A stretch of 64,000 nt of DNA, taken from Isoetes taiwanensis. Taxonomy: Eukaryota; Streptophyta; Lycopodiopsida; Isoetales; Isoetaceae. Below the pieces are notes generated by a model. That model ran no database searches. It was not told where the DNA came from and saw only the letters and a program-made list of their open reading frames with translations. The stretch's first letter is position 1; every line of letters begins with the position of its first letter. Shown here piece after piece: positions 1-12,713 of this stretch. The stretch spans positions 11,842,109 through 11,906,108 of the forward strand of contig JAJEKV010000004.1 of assembly GCA_021234155.1 (NCBI GenBank). The letters run 5' to 3'. A program made the translations under genes and the position numbers.

Positions 1-501
1 GAAAACCACATTCAAGGTAAACTTCTTTAAATCCACAATAGGAAGGGGATAGTGATTCTAGGGGAAAAGTTGTCCCTCGAAGTTCTCCATCAGATTCAAG
101 GTAAACTTATTTTAAGCAATAAATAGTTCAACTTTCCTTTTCCTTTAGTGCATTTAACATGTTAGTAAAGTGCACAATGTTTATCCATGTTTCGAATTCA
201 CATAGCCAAAGGAGCAAAATAAAACTATCAACAAAATAAATAATCATCACTGCAATAAAGCATTTTGCACTCCAAAGCACAAGGCCACAAACCTACCATA
301 GGCCATAGCTATCAAAAGCTTAGACTTTAATCTAAGTATGCTGATGAACTAGCATGATAAATTAAGTTTGAGTAGATGAAGGAATTTCAAAGTTAGCATA
401 ACATCCATAGATAACCACACGTTTAAATTTTAAATTTTATTAGCAGATATATACATTCATGATATACACAAAGAACTATACATTCACTATATACAAAGAA
501 C
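1..501. other. AT-rich intergenic stretch, no gene seen
   Basis: No open frame longer than about 60 codons with coding character is seen on either strand. The sequence is AT-rich and may hold the 3' UTR of the minus-strand gene that follows. Confidence 0.4.
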
Positions 502-1630
502 TTAATGATGCCAAGAGAAGGCAAGGTACATTATCTGGGCCGGGTAGAGTCTAGATTGAATGCCAAACAGATGACACCATACTTTGTTGCTGGTTTTCAG
601 GAAGATTGTAGCTGTAGGCCCTTTAAATTCAAATATATGATCTTCATGACGCCACAACAATCTACCTGGTCTTAAGGAAATTCTAAGTTGAACAGATGCT
701 TGGAAAGAAAAGTCCTTAGACCATCCAAATTCAGGAAAGTGTGGGAAAACATGTGAGAAATGAAATATGTCTTTCAAACAAATTCAGGAAAGGATCAAGG
801 ATGCATGGTGGTTAGTTCGGAGATGGAGCTGCAATGCTTTGGGCATGTGCAAATGCCTTCTTTTCCACAGGGGCACCACCGGATTTGCTGCCATACCTGC
901 AGAAGAAAATGAAGAAGAAAGCTTTATCTTACCAGGACCAGACTTGCTCGATCCAATCCCTAACTTCTGCATCGAACCCACCAACTCATTTGGGCTTTTG
1001 GGAGCCCTAGATCTGCTCTCTACTCCTGCGGTTTTTAGATTTTCCTCCCTTCTTGGTGTGCACTGTTGGCTTCCAAGCAAAACCAAACGATTCCTACTAG
1101 AATTATCATCGAGCAAACCATACCTGTTGCTTCGGATTTGAACTTCATAAATCTTCTCGGATGCGCCGGAGCTTCTGCCCTGCTTTCCAGAGTAGGGCTA
1201 ACCAGAAAACGGACCCTGTTTTTGCACCTTTCTTGGCGTGCAGGCGTGACATTTTCCTTTGATTCATCCCGGATATGCAACGTCCTGACATCCTTTAAAG
1301 TTTCCTGGCTATGGCGAAGCATATCCTCATCAGAATCATCCTGGATATGGCGCAAAGGCAGTCCAGGGGACTTCAAAGGCCGACGAAAACCCTCCGTCGC
1401 TGGAGATAGGCAAGCAAAATGAACCCGCTTCTTGATTTTATTGTTCTTGCTCCGAATCAAAGCTGTAGAATCCTTTGCCGGCAGGAATAGGGCAAAATCC
1501 TCTGCGTTCTTGGGAGATGCATCACCAAAGACTGCCCGGGGAAAATCTGGAAGCCCCTTTCTCGCCCTTCTGGCACCATAGTCTACCTTGCATTCTTCAA
1601 TCCGGCGATTTCTTCAGAGGCAAGAAATCC
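502..1630 (-). CDS. unrecognised gene, multi-exon, basic protein
   Basis: Minus strand. An open frame from about 1630 to a good donor (CAG|GTATGG, exon end 1124) encodes a basic, Ser/Pro-rich segment. It contains two similar motifs, KKRVHFACLSP and KNRVRFLVSPT, about 60 residues apart, and an acidic patch DDSDED. A second open frame ends at a donor at 933 (CTG|GTAAGA) and reads SKSGPGK before it. A third frame (777-502) ends in a stop and is rich in aromatic residues (FGWSKDFSFQ, LLWRHEDHIFEF). Codon texture and splice signals suggest a real host gene, but the acceptors are uncertain, I did not find a starting ATG, and I recognise no domain. The coordinates enclose the visible coding pieces and are not an exact model. 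Confidence 0.35.
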
Positions 1631-1764
1631 AAGGCTTTTTGCCCTGGCTGATAACGGCTCGGAAACGTCGAAAAAGGAAAATGAAAGAACATGAAAAAAT
1701 GTATTATGATTATATATGTTGTGAAAACAGGAGGCCTGCATTCAGATTAAGTACACCATCAAAC

Positions 1765-2450
1765 TCAAAGTAAATGATCATAAACCCGCACAATACTTTT
1801 GGCTTTAGCAAAAAACATCTTCATGGAAGTAAGCTCTCCTCGGAAAACACATTTATGTAGTTTTTGGTAGAATTTTGGCATCCGAGCCTTAAATCCCTTA
1901 ATGAAAAAAATGCATTTGATGCCTGATTGTGCTTTGAACATCTTCAAATACTTTGCAAATCGCTCCATGTATGAGTATAGAGATTCATCTATGCCAATTG
2001 AGAAGGTAATGCCGCAATCAATTCATCCTTTCATAGCTTAACTCCAAACCCTTCAGAGAAACTTTTGAAAATTGTATCCCAATCATCTCCCTCATAGATA
2101 ACACAATACTCAAACTAGTTTGCTGCTTCCTCCCCTTGCATGCATCTCCCAAATACGATATCTTTATCTCCACCATTCGCTTCAAGGTAATCCTCAAAGA
2201 CTCGTAAAAACTCCCGAGAATTTCCTGTACCGTCAAATTCGGATGTGGAGGTGCCATGCATGTTCTTAGTTGTTGTAATATATCAAGTAACTCCATATCA
2301 AGCTCAGAACTGTAGCCCCAACTGCAAACACTAAAACCAGGAGTGATCTTGGTAGGACCTCCAAAATGTTGAAGTGGATCCTGACACCACTGCTCAAACA
2401 CCCAAGAGAGTCATGTGAATTGGTCAGGACCTCCAAACTTTTAGGCATAG
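1765..2450 (-). other. short minus-strand open frames, possible gag debris
   Basis: Two minus-strand frames lie here: 67 codons at 1765-1968 (ERFAKYLKMFKA, then FIKGFKARMPKFYQKLHK) and 127 codons at 2018-2401. The first loosely resembles the spacing of Ty3/gypsy gag (ERF, then FI-GL). The second is not recognised. Neither has a convincing start or splice context, so they are most likely decayed retroelement sequence. Confidence 0.2.
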
Positions 2451-4799
2451 TTAAGCCCTATATAACCTTGAGGCATTTTAATACAGAGGATCAAATTCTA
2501 AACAGCTGCGAGCTAAGATATGTAGCTATCTAATCATGTTTTGACTTGATGCCTCTACAAGGACATAGTGTTTGAAAGAAGGGAGATATCACAACTGCAA
2601 AAATGACTAACTATAACTAGAGGCCTTGGTGGATGTTGGCAACTCGGTCAATTTCAGAAATAAACAATAACCTGATGGAAAACAAATTTAGTAGACGTTC
2701 ATAAAGTCTATTAATGCACTGCCACAAGTCTTTTATGAGTAACCATTGTGCTCTAAAAGCTGAAAACAACATTTTGTCTGACCAACAATCATTTGCCATA
2801 AGTTAGCATTATCTCCTTGTATTCTAATCAAAGTTTTCACGACTCACAAGATGACGGTGCTCCACATAAAGAGATATACATAACACAATAACTGCTTAAA
2901 TTCCAAGTCTAAGCGCATCAGATATCAACTACAGTAGTTGCCTTGCTATGAATCTTCAAGATAACCCACGGAAATCACATGTTCTTGTTCAAGTCGCAGG
3001 AAAAACTAATGTGTTGAACGAAGTATGCAGCCAACCAGACTCAACAAGATGTTTATCATAAGATACGAAATTTTCCCTTCAAAATATACTTGTGCAACTT
3101 AGTATGACGCCCCCTGCTCGGATACGATGCCTCCCGCATATAGGACTGGAGTTCATCCCTCCTGTCAGCGCATAACTGCTAACACGAGGCCTCCACCTAT
3201 CTTCAGGTTCTTGATGGTGGCAAGAACCTAACGGGGAAGAATAGATGTATCATTCTTCCCGTTTCCCTCGGATCTATCAAGTTGCGGAATCGTGTAAATA
3301 ATATAGGCACATTGCATCGTATAAAATATATATCCACCTCGAAGGGTGGCTCGCCATATCATAACATCTGAACATCAAATAACAGTAACATCAATAGAAA
3401 AAAGAAATCCTACCCAAGGCTCAAACTCATGGGATCGACTGATGGCTTGGGTCTCCAAAAGACAATGCAGACAGAGTTCATATCAACTAAATTGGGCTGG
3501 CATAAGAACATGGCCATTGGGTAATCCATTCCATCCGCCCCTCCTGTGCATACTTTGCATATAGACTGAAAAGTATTGGCATTGTGACCGTAACCTGCCG
3601 CGTGCATAGTCAGGGGAACTACTCCTAGGTTGCATCTCCCTAGTCCCGATGAGGCAGGAGGGAATCACTCCCCTCCAAAAGGTCCATGCCAACTACAGGC
3701 GAGCTAGAGAGCCACCGCTCGTCTACGACTTGAACCTCATTGAGGCAACACATCACCTAGGAGGTGTGGATAGCCCATACCTTGCCCACACTCAATAGCA
3801 AACTATTAGGCCCCGCCTACAACATTCCCCGGCCGTCGCTACGCACCAGAGGGATCAACTGTAGTCGGACAAGCCTTCCTTATCAGCCGGTCTAACCCCG
3901 CCTTCCATAGCCAGGGGGGCTCCTATGCACAGGCTGCAATTATTGGGTGCTAATGAGGTTATTCTAGGACCATCATCTACAAAGGCTCTGGGTCTCTACC
4001 CCCCTTACCAGTACACAAGAGGTGCGCACAGAGATAAACTATCATCATCCAATGAACCTGAAAATATAGAATAACTTCTAACCTATCTATCTAAACATAC
4101 ATGGTTAGGCTCGTTCCTTAGAGGCTGAGATCTGGGGATCTAGAAGTCTGCTAAAGCTAAGAAAAGATGCAAACTCGGCTCAATGCCAGTCGGGAAGCCG
4201 ACATTGCACGTCAGATCAAGATCCTTGACTTGCTCCCAGTCCTCGGGCGGCGTTTATGCTATCAGGGTGGCTCAGGATGGTCGAGGCTTGGCGATCTGCT
4301 TGGGAAAGTGAGCTCCACAGGTGCTGGCTTGTCAGAATGGATCTATCTTAGGTCAATGCGAGCTCTGGAGGCTGGAATCTGAAAGAGTCACTTTTAGGAT
4401 TAACTACACTTTTATGTATCAGCTACAGTAAACGTATGGACAAATGTGTGTCCGATGTCCTGGTTGAAAGCATCTAAAACACAACTGCTTTTCTATATAT
4501 TCCTGCCATTTCTCCTTTGATATGGACTATAGAAACTGTTTCACTGCTTTAGAGTAGTTAGACCTCCCGGTTGGCCTTTGTTCTTGAAGCTGACCTATTT
4601 CTTCTCCTACTTACCATTGTTGGTATTGTATGGTGGTCTAACAGGTGCCAGGCTCGTCGCTCCGAGGCTATAGGCTCCTGAATTCTTCCCTTTTTCATAT
4701 GCATATTGCTTCTGCCCACTATCTCTGGGAACCCGTCCCTTGTAAGCTTATTGTTTTGGACTCTGCTTCGGCTACTGTCCTTGGGTTAATTGCTCAAAC
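2451..4799. other. gene-free repeat-like region
   Basis: No supportable gene. From about 3100 to 4400 the composition becomes richer in GC with many short ORFs, all closed by stops. This is compatible with the untranslated part or LTR of a decayed retroelement linked to the gag remnant just to the right. I could not find paired LTR ends. Confidence 0.3.
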
Positions 4800-5175
4800 A
4801 AGCTTTCTGTCATTAAGTAAGTCCTTCGATGTAATCTTCCACGGCATGTCGTTCACTTAGTTTCGACACATAGAGCCTTAGCCTCATGAACTTTTCGATG
4901 TATTTCTGCGCCGACTTATTACCTTGTTCCAACCTATAGAACTGCTGCATCATGTGCCATTTATATTCTCTGGGCACGTAATGGCGTTTGAATGCCTTCG
5001 CGAACTTTTTGAATCTGCAGTTGTCCCCTCTTAACTCGTGTACTTTGGCATATTCTTTCCATCATATTCTAGCAGCTCCCGAGAGGTTTGCTGTAGCTAC
5101 TCTGTCTTTGTTCTTATCCCTCATTCCATAGGCATTGCCATACTCTTTCATTTCATCGAGCCACACAAGTTACAA
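4800..5175 (-). pseudogene. Ty3/gypsy-type gag remnant
   Basis: Reading the minus strand from about 5175 down gives an almost continuous retrotransposon gag domain. It includes WLDEMKEYGNAYG, a stop, WKEYAKVHELRG, FKKFAKAFKRHYVPREYKWH, QQFYRLEQGNKSAQKYIEKF, and then a VEDYIEGLT-like end followed by stops. The order W-x-F-x-x-AF-x-x-HYVP, then F-x-x-L-x-QG-x-S-x-x-x-YI-x-x-F, then a GL near the end is the gag core of plant Ty3/gypsy elements (Pfam retrotransposon gag family). In-frame stops and the lack of any pol domain nearby make it a non-functional fragment. Capsid formation is the family role. Confidence 0.65.
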
Positions 5176-5369
5176 GTTCGACGCTAATGGATCTATTCTT
5201 AAGATTGTTTTTGTTTAGGCATCCGCTACATGCAGTATTTGGTCTTTTGGAAAACTTATATAATGGACTTTCTACATTTCAATACCACACAACCAATATG
5301 GACCTATTCTTTGGTGTTGCTCCTCATGACAATAAGAGACTTCAGGCTTCTAACTTCTTATGGCAGTGT

Positions 5370-5480
5370 TATTACCTAGGCCAACAAGAAACAATCTACC
5401 ACAACATTCTCCTCTAATGAGGCTTAATATATAGCCACTTGTAAAGCTGTCAAAAGTTGGTTATTCAAATTCAAGACAGG
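5370..5480 (+). pseudogene. Ty1/copia RNase H remnant
   Basis: In one plus-strand frame the translation reads stop-ANKKQSTTTFSSNEA-stop-YIATCKAVKSWLF. This is the C-terminal RNase H signature of Ty1/copia pol (W-x-SKKQ-T-x-x-SS-EAEY-A-x-x-x-A-x-x-x-WL). Both stops are single-base changes at the expected Trp (TGG to TAG) and Glu (GAG/GAA to TAA) codons. The flanking 5187-5370 and 5480-5800 probably belong to the same dead element but carry too many frame breaks to align by eye. Confidence 0.7.
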
Positions 5481-6744
5481 CTTGCATCTTCACCATGAGG
5501 CTCTTCGTACATTCCATTGTGGCAGTGTAAATATATCCAACAGTTGGGGTTCCATTATCTAAGTGACAATGGACCTTTATCATGCCTCATTGCCCTTTCG
5601 ATGGACACTTCACTAAATGTCTACCTTAGCTAATGAGTCTCAACATTAGTAAAATCTGTGTATGACACTCATGTTCTCCTTCAAGAAACTAATATGAGCC
5701 TCAAAACTCTCACCAATAACGAAAAATGGTGAACCAACTTGGTTGGATACTCATGAATCTAAGCTTATAGTCAAGGCACTTATAATATAGTTGTTAAGCT
5801 CTATATAAGAGATTTATTGATCAAATGGTTACTAAACTATATATGTTCTTTGTTGAATCAATATAAATTCTTTATTTCAAGTTGTCTCCTATCTAAACAC
5901 TTAAGTATATTCTAGTGTTTATTGCGTCATTCTGCACTTCATCAGATTCTAGGTGTTCTAGATTAGAAGGGACTAGGAACTACCTCTTGTAATCTGCCTC
6001 GAAGCCTCATATTCTGTTCGCATACAAAATATGTGGGAGCATCAGAGCGGAGTTATAAAAGTGTGGCCATTATGGAAAACATTTAGCTCATCCATAACCC
6101 CTTGAAAATATTAACCAACATGTATAATTCTTACACACTCTATGCTTAGGTATAAGTTGAAAATCTACATGGAGTTTTGATTTAACATTTGCATGGATGG
6201 TTCGACGAGAGAGCAAAACCTCTAATACTTATACTATTCCTAAGTATTATCTCTACATTCATACAACTCTTCATACTGTAGTCAAATTCTAGTGATTCTT
6301 TTTGATCCGTTTCCCTTAAAAAAAGGATGTTCTTTCTCATTCTTGACTTTCTTGCGTTAGATAGGTTAGATGCTTCTTCCTCTTTTTCCTTGCATGTTTG
6401 TCGATATTTCTTTTAGAACCACATTCCACCTTCACATCTATAATATTTTAGACTTTTGGTCTCGGAGGATGACTTTTCCTTTTCTGCCCATTGCATATTC
6501 TCTTCTAGAAAGTGCCACTTCCTTCCTTCCTTCCTTCTAGAAAGTGCCATTTTTCTTCTTATGGAGTTGCTTGTTTTCATGTACCATGATTCCTTGTATA
6601 TTCCAGTTTGCCATCTTCATATGCTCGAGAAAATACTGCAAATCTGGCATGACGTAAACCCTCCTCCTCCTCCTCCTCATCATCATCATCCAGGAGATGT
6701 TATGTGTACATTGACATGTACATATGTATAATTTATTAGCAAGT
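5481..6744. other. no gene; decayed copia flank and low-complexity DNA
   Basis: Only short frames interrupted by stops. A small CTC/CAT-rich simple-sequence patch lies at about 6660-6690. The first few hundred bases probably continue the copia remnant. Confidence 0.35.
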
Positions 6745-6835
6745 TTACTACTGCTAAGTTTTTTCCCTTGAACACCCTTTGGGGCATGGCGTTTTTTAAT
6801 TTTGGACAGTAATATGCCTGCCCGATAAAATTCAA
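6745..6835 (+). mobile_element. LINE 3'-end fragment (family L)
   Basis: This stretch matches the 3' terminus of the LINE copy that ends near 33000: a CTGCTAAG start, a TTTTTTCCCTTGAA arm, CACCC, a TTTGGGG arm, GCGTTTTTTAAT, and then GACAGTAATATGCCTGCC. It preserves the small terminal hairpin by G-U pairs. It is 5'-truncated to roughly 90 bases and has lost the last part of the tail. Confidence 0.6.
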
Positions 6836-7355
6836 TTTAACTCTTCGGATAGAACACATTGCTCTAAAGGTGTATAAAGTTCAACTTATTAGGATCGAAA
6901 ATGTGAAAGATTATATCCTTTGACATAAAACAATGGGGGGCAATTAAAACCATCCAAGTCCATATATCGTACCATGTGCTTTCTCATCTACCACACAAGT
7001 TTATAGGTCTTGAGATGCAACATGTAGTGCAAGGCCTAAAATCTAAGCACCCATGGCAATGATGGATATATGTTTACTTCTCTAGTTATGCACATATTAT
7101 TTACCCATGCTGAACAAGTTATTTGTGACCATTATAGGACATCATAAAATGCGTGACAAAGCCAGACATGTTTTTTGGATTGACACAAATCATAATCTGC
7201 AAGTGTTTACATATTTGAAAAATTTGAAGCCTCTCATACAACTTTATATTAAATGTTGGGTGTTAACAAAATGCACCAAGTCAAATGACATTACGAATGC
7301 CTCCTCACCTCACACTCTCGTAGAGCATTATTGTCTTCACCCATGCCATACTATT

Positions 7356-7783
7356 ATGTAGCAAAATAATAGGGGGTTCTAGGGGATGGATGTAAAAAAA
7401 AAAACAATTCCTGAAACCATAGATCATATATCTCTAAAATAATTGAATGGGTTGTTATAAAAAAGACATAGATTCAAGATAAAAAATAATCGCATTAGCT
7501 TACTAGATATATTGGTTAAAGTAATCTTATTAGGACATTGAGTTATTTTGATAGAGGTTTGAGCCCTCATATTTCATATTCTAAAATCTTAGGCAAAGCC
7601 GTATAGAGATTCGGTATTCCCTCAAAACCTTAGGCGAAATCCTATTTCATATTTCAAAATCATAAGCGTCTCCAACCATAAATGACTATAAGCAAAATGA
7701 GAGATGTCCAGAGGCCCCAACATACATCTGGGTCGTAGGATTGACGAATCCGACGACTGTGGTAGTCCAGGGTGCACCTCGTT
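7356..7783 (+). repeat. 430-bp dispersed repeat with tRNA-like core, diverged copy
   Basis: Starts ATGTAGCAAAATAAT and ends GTCCAGGGTGCACCTCGTT, like the copies at 14026-15193 and 23329-23773. This is the most diverged copy. Its A-box-like TTAGCTTACTAGATATATTGG and B-box-like AGGTTTGAGCCC carry several changes from the TTAGCTCACTAGTTAGATTGG / GGTTCGAATCC seen elsewhere, so it is probably older. Confidence 0.7.
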
Positions 7784-8224
7784 AACTCTTTGTTACCCAA
7801 TAGTGTAGCTTTATTCTATTTCATGTAGTGCCTTAAGAGCATAAGGTAAGACTCTCACAATAATAAGTGAAATATACATACACAAGTAACACCAAAGAAG
7901 CAATAAAAATGTCATTGTCTATCAATATCTCACATAGCTATGATGCTACCATAATATGAAAAACAATTCTATCAAGCGCGGCAACGCCTGACACATGTTT
8001 ACTAATAGGTCCTTGATATGTAACGTGTAGTGCAAGGCATAAAGATCTACAGCTACATACGGCTCTAGCACGAGGTCCATCCACGTCGTGCCATGTGGCC
8101 AACAAACAAATTTTCTTCAAATTTTCGTTAGTCCGCAGGTAGCAATCTTCCATTAAGGAAATGACATCCTAGCCTCCCGACTCCATGGTTGGCCAAGTTT
8201 CGATGCCAGAGTCTAGCCTAGAAG

Positions 8225-8350
8225 AGAATAAAATAGATTTTTTAACGTCCATAAAGACCAATAGGCCATGGGACCATACAATGGGTTAGTACAACCATTA
8301 CTACTAGATTAAAAAACTCCTGCCTCGAACGGTTTTGAAGGGAAAAACCT
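8225..8350 (-). mobile_element. LINE 3'-end fragment (family L), minus strand
   Basis: Read on the minus strand this is the same LINE terminus as at 32860-33000: AAGGGAAAAACC on plus, the hairpin region GCCTCGAACGGTTTTGAAGG on plus, a run before ATTAAAAAACTC, the GGACCATATTGG-type segment (ATGGGACCATACAATGG on plus), and a tail that becomes AATCTATTTTATTC. It is 5'-truncated and diverged. Confidence 0.6.
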
Positions 8351-8772
8351 TTGTATTAAAGTCATATCTATTTGATGACATATATACCCATAAATTAGAT
8401 AACGACTATACACATGTAAATAAAGTACAATAGTTGTGCATGAGAAATGAGAGGGCAAGGGGGCAACTTAAAGAACATGGCCACCACATTCCAACTCAAA
8501 AAAGGGAAAAAAAAGGGCAAAAAAAGGGAGGGTAGCCCATTTGGCATGTTTTCCCTTTTAATTCATGCCAATAGTCTAAAGCCGAACATTCGTCCACAAG
8601 CTGTTTTGGAGCCGCCCCCTTCGATTCCCTGTTCTTCTAACAGTCCGATCGATATGTTAAATCCGTCTCTAGATCCGGAGAGCTCACATTCTTCCTGATC
8701 TCCTCTTTTTTTTGTGCTTTACTTCCTCCAACGGCTTGCTCCATCGATCAGCCCGTATTCCTCGGAGCTGCC
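8351..8772 (+). promoter_or_regulatory. upstream region of the PITP gene
   Basis: No separate gene is seen. The last 300 bases before the PITP start codon become richer in C+T (CTCCTCTTTTTT, CTTCCTCC), as in plant 5' UTRs, and the region probably holds the promoter and leader. I see no unambiguous TATA box. Confidence 0.3.
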
Positions 8773-11349
8773 ATGGTGCAAATTATCGAATTGTATCCTT
8801 TTTATGCTTTTTTGTAATTGGGTTCATTGATTTTGCGTGTCTAGTCTATTCTGATACAGGATATGCATTTTATTTTGAGATTTGGAGTCTGTGGATAATC
8901 ATTCAACAATTTCATTTTGATTTTTCATTTTCGACGATTGAAGTCTAGAATTTTGGTGGCACGCCTTGAGAATGGTTGCGTTGTTTCCTGCACTTTATTA
9001 TGTGATTAACAAATCTCTGGAAATGCCCTAATTGAAGTTAAAAGGGTATCAATAACAAAAGAAAGAGCCAGGAATAACTTTCTAAGCAAAATTGTAAGGC
9101 TTTTCAATGATAAAAGTTTTGATAAATTTTCCGTTCTGGTCAAATGTTATTATTTGCAAATGGAAATTCCGAATTTCCTTACATCTCTTAACCTTTGTCT
9201 CAGTCGTGTTCCAATGCCGTTGAGTGTGGAGGAGGTATGTCCATTGCACGTTCATTTTTTTAGGGCATATTTGAGGGCATCTTACTCACATAATGATGTC
9301 TGTTTACAAAAACAGTATCAGGTGGGGCAAATGTACATGGTAACCAAAATGCAGCAGGAAAACACAGCAGGAAAAGAGGGTGTAAAAGTGCTAGAGAACA
9401 GAGAATTCGAGGATGCAGAGTTTGGAAAAGGTCAATACACCCACAAATTATACTACTTACAAAGGTATACACGTTACCTTGTAATTTAATGTATTGCAAA
9501 GCCGTTATTTATGAATATTGCTTAGTAATTATCATGTAGACATCTTTTAAAGCATGAGCTTTTGGCACTTCTAATATGCCTGCAGTGGAAGGTCAAATTA
9601 TGGATACCTAAACAATTTTCGTTTCTCAAAACTATTATTATGTTGGCTCGTATGTGGTTTGGCACTAAGTGCTTTCCCTTATCTGAAATGTTGTGCAGCA
9701 AGGTTCCTTCTTGGGTGAACGCAATTGCTCCTGCAGATGCATTAGTTTTTGAGGAGGAGGCATGGAATGCATTTCCTAAGTGTAAAACAGGTAATTTTTC
9801 TTTTCTATCAGTTTATTGTGTTTAGCCATATGCATAACTAGGAATGTTTACCCTTTGGAAACAACGTTCTAATCGTTTTATTGGGGTCCTGGCTTTCCAC
9901 TTTGTCGCTTCGCAGTGCTGAAGGTATGTATTGCTGTTTTTTTATCCCCTTTCTAGAAAGCATGGTACTCTTTCACCATTTCCACTACTAAACTTTCTCG
10001 TTGATCAGTGTCCATATTTTCCAAGGTTTAGCCTCAAAATTGAGAGTATCCATGTTGCTGACAATGGACATTCTGCAAATGTATGGATCCCTAAAATTTT
10101 CATCTGCATGCTGGCTCTATTTATTAAAGCTGCACCTCCTGCAGGTCCACAACCTTGATGCAGCAAAACTCGCCATTCGGCAGGTGGAAACAATTGACAT
10201 TGCTTCTGGTGTTAGAGATTATTGGAATTACATGGTTGGTGGTGATCCCACACTTGATTTAAGTAGCTTCCTATCAAAGAAAACTGGGCGGGGAAAACTA
10301 AGCAATGGCTGGCAGGTTTGTACTGTTTTTTTTTTTTACCTTTTTCTTTCCCAGGCATGTGAGAAATTGTGCATCTGGCTGCCAACTTTGTATATATGTT
10401 TGTCTTGATTTTGCTATTTTTATTATGAGCTTTGCCTTTGGGGAAGGACAGATTCTCCTATGATATCCCCGTATGAAGCTTCAGATATGACATTGAAATG
10501 CACTAGACTGGTAGCTTGTTTATTATTAAGAAAGTAATAAACACAAATTTTTGTCCTCGTTGTATGAGTTAGAAAACAATCTTGGTGTTCCAAGTTCCTA
10601 GAGGGATTTGTAATCCAGAGCTATATATATATAGTCCCTTGCATTTATTTGAGGGAAAAATATTTTTCAAGCTAGATTTATGCTGTTCCACTTCAATCGG
10701 GATGCAAAGCTCTGTCAATAACTTGTGGTTCTTTGTTTCCAGGATTACTGTCATCCAGTTATGACTGCATATAAATTAGTAACTGTCGATGCGCCCTATT
10801 GGGGGTTTGGATATCGGATCGAGCAAGCTGTTCTCACGGTATGAATATTTGCATCAATGCTCTGGTTTTGCACGCTAGTAAAGATAATGATTTTATATTG
10901 TGAAGTATCTTTGGACATTGTGCAAGTTCTTTATTGTGAGTTAAATTGTTTAATGTGCTGCCAAATGTCTGTAAATTTCTTTGATGAGTTCATATATTTC
11001 CTTTATAATGCCAACCCTCGGATAATGAATTAGAATTTTTACAGGCGGAGAGAGCACTGTTCATGGAAAGTCACAAGCGGTGTTTTTCTTGGATTGACGA
11101 ATGGTGTGACCTGTCTGTAAAGGATGTTCGGCAAATCGAGCATGAGTGTGATGCTGCACTGAACAGGGTACATTTGGGATGAAAATCACTCAAATCCTCT
11201 CGCGGATTGTGGTTTTGCAGGTTTCATTGTAAGTTTGTCCTATGTTGCAGAAACTCAGCAGGAAGCTGGATGACGTGGATGATGAAATTATTGAACCTGT
11301 TGTAGACTTACACTGCATTGCTGGAAAGTGCTCAAATGTTATTGCATAA
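8773..11349 (+). CDS. phosphatidylinositol transfer protein, StART-type class I
   Basis: Exons: 8773-8792, 9204-9234, 9316-9464, 9699-9790, 9916-9923, 10009-10080, 10145-10315, 10743-10838, 11045-11167, 11251-11349. These sum to 861 nt (286 aa), with all GT-AG phases consistent. The start [20 protein letters not shown] matches the PITP N-terminus. [17 protein letters not shown] keeps the Thr and Lys that contact the inositol headgroup in mammalian PITP-alpha (Thr59, Lys61), and NAFPKCKTV keeps the cysteine equivalent to Cys95. [16 protein letters not shown] and [17 protein letters not shown] complete the fold. The family shuttles PI and PC between membranes in the cytosol. There is no signal peptide or membrane segment, and the length (about 270 aa in animals) is normal. 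Exon 5 is an 8-base microexon (TGCTGAAG) that completes VLK. No frame breaks; probably expressed. Confidence 0.93.
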
Positions 11350-11641
11350 TTTATTCTTGGGACACACTACAATTTGTGACGATCAGATCTGGGATTGCTA
11401 GACATGAGAGAACATATGTAGCTGTGTGGTGGTGGAAGGCATCAGGCGGAAGGCAGCATGATCACTCCCGATTATTTAATCACTTGGAGAAGTGTGCGAT
11501 CAATTCAAAGTTCTGGAGATGTGAACTTGAACTTGGAGGGCCATGACGTATCAGCATTTTTTGGGTGCAAGGTTGATGGATCTAATTATATTGTTACTTC
11601 TCTGAAGGAAGATCATCAAACTGAGTACAGAGAGCATGTGA

Positions 11642-11646
<5 letters not shown>
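11350..11646 (+). other. probable PITP 3' UTR
   Basis: Directly follows the PITP stop codon and contains no coding signal. Probably the transcript 3' UTR, running toward the (CT)n microsatellite. I did not find a clear AATAAA. Confidence 0.35.

Positions 11647-11735
<89 letters not shown>
11647..11735 (+). repeat. (CT)n microsatellite
   Basis: About 44 uninterrupted CT dinucleotides. It creates a spurious Ser-Leu repeat ORF. Confidence 0.97.
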
Positions 11736-11738
<3 letters not shown>

Positions 11739-12553
11739 GGGGGCTGATGGTTTTTAAGCCAAAACTTCACTTAAAATTTCCAAAATCTCCCAATTCAAAA
11801 TCTCCCAAAACTGTAGGTGCATTTGTATCAGAGATGTTCTATCTACAATATTTTTTAGCATGTGGAAACTCTCCCTCTAAAACAGGACAACCAACTACAC
11901 TTCACACTTCTCCCAAGGTTCAAAATTCTCTCGCACGCATACAATTTTCATTGCATGTAGAAAAATATGTACTCTTAATGTCTTAACTCCCACCCACTAG
12001 TTAGCAAATGTAAAAACTTGTTGGACCTTTTTTGAAGTTTCAGCACAAAAAAGTCCACCCTATGTAAGCTTCTTGCTGCTGCGAAATCCCTCACGCCTGG
12101 AGACAAATCCCAAAGGAGATGGACACCAAGTTGTCTGGCTCACAAAAACCGTCAATACCATTAGCATCGTTGACAAGCCCGCTTATGTTAATGTCATGAA
12201 CGTTCAGTACCGAGAGCCTTCCCTTCCAGACGGATCTCGTCCACTAAAGACACCAACGCAAAAGCAACACACAGAGTAGTACACTTTTCTGACCTAGATG
12301 AAAAACAAAGTCAGCCCATGAAACACGACAATTGTTGCAAGATGAAGGATCTTCCTCACACCCCGTTCCCAATGCTCTTCAGTTGGTGGACGAATTTCAA
12401 CAATGTAATGAATGGTACCCCAGTTTTGGTGCTAATGCACTTACTTTTCGGTATGTTCGGTACATCTACCACTCGAACAACCATCCCTAACTATTTTGTA
12501 CCCTAACATCTGGTCCATATCTAAAACATGCACAACTTGATGCCAGAATCACA
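11736..12553. other. no gene seen
   Basis: Short frames only; no domain recognised on either strand. Confidence 0.4.
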
Positions 12554-12713
12554 GTAAATGTCACGAGAAATTGCTTGTGATGGAATTTGACATACATAGG
12601 AGGACTTGTAACTCTAGCCATGGCATCATTTGAGTAAATGTCAAGAGAAATTGCTTGTGATGGAATTTGACATACATAGGAGGACTTGTAACTCTAGCCA
12701 TGGCATCATTCGA
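12554..12713 (+). repeat. 80-bp tandem duplication
   Basis: Two adjacent 80-bp units beginning GTAAATGTCACGAGAAATTG and GTAAATGTCAAGAGAAATTG. They differ at very few positions, so the duplication is recent. Confidence 0.9.
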
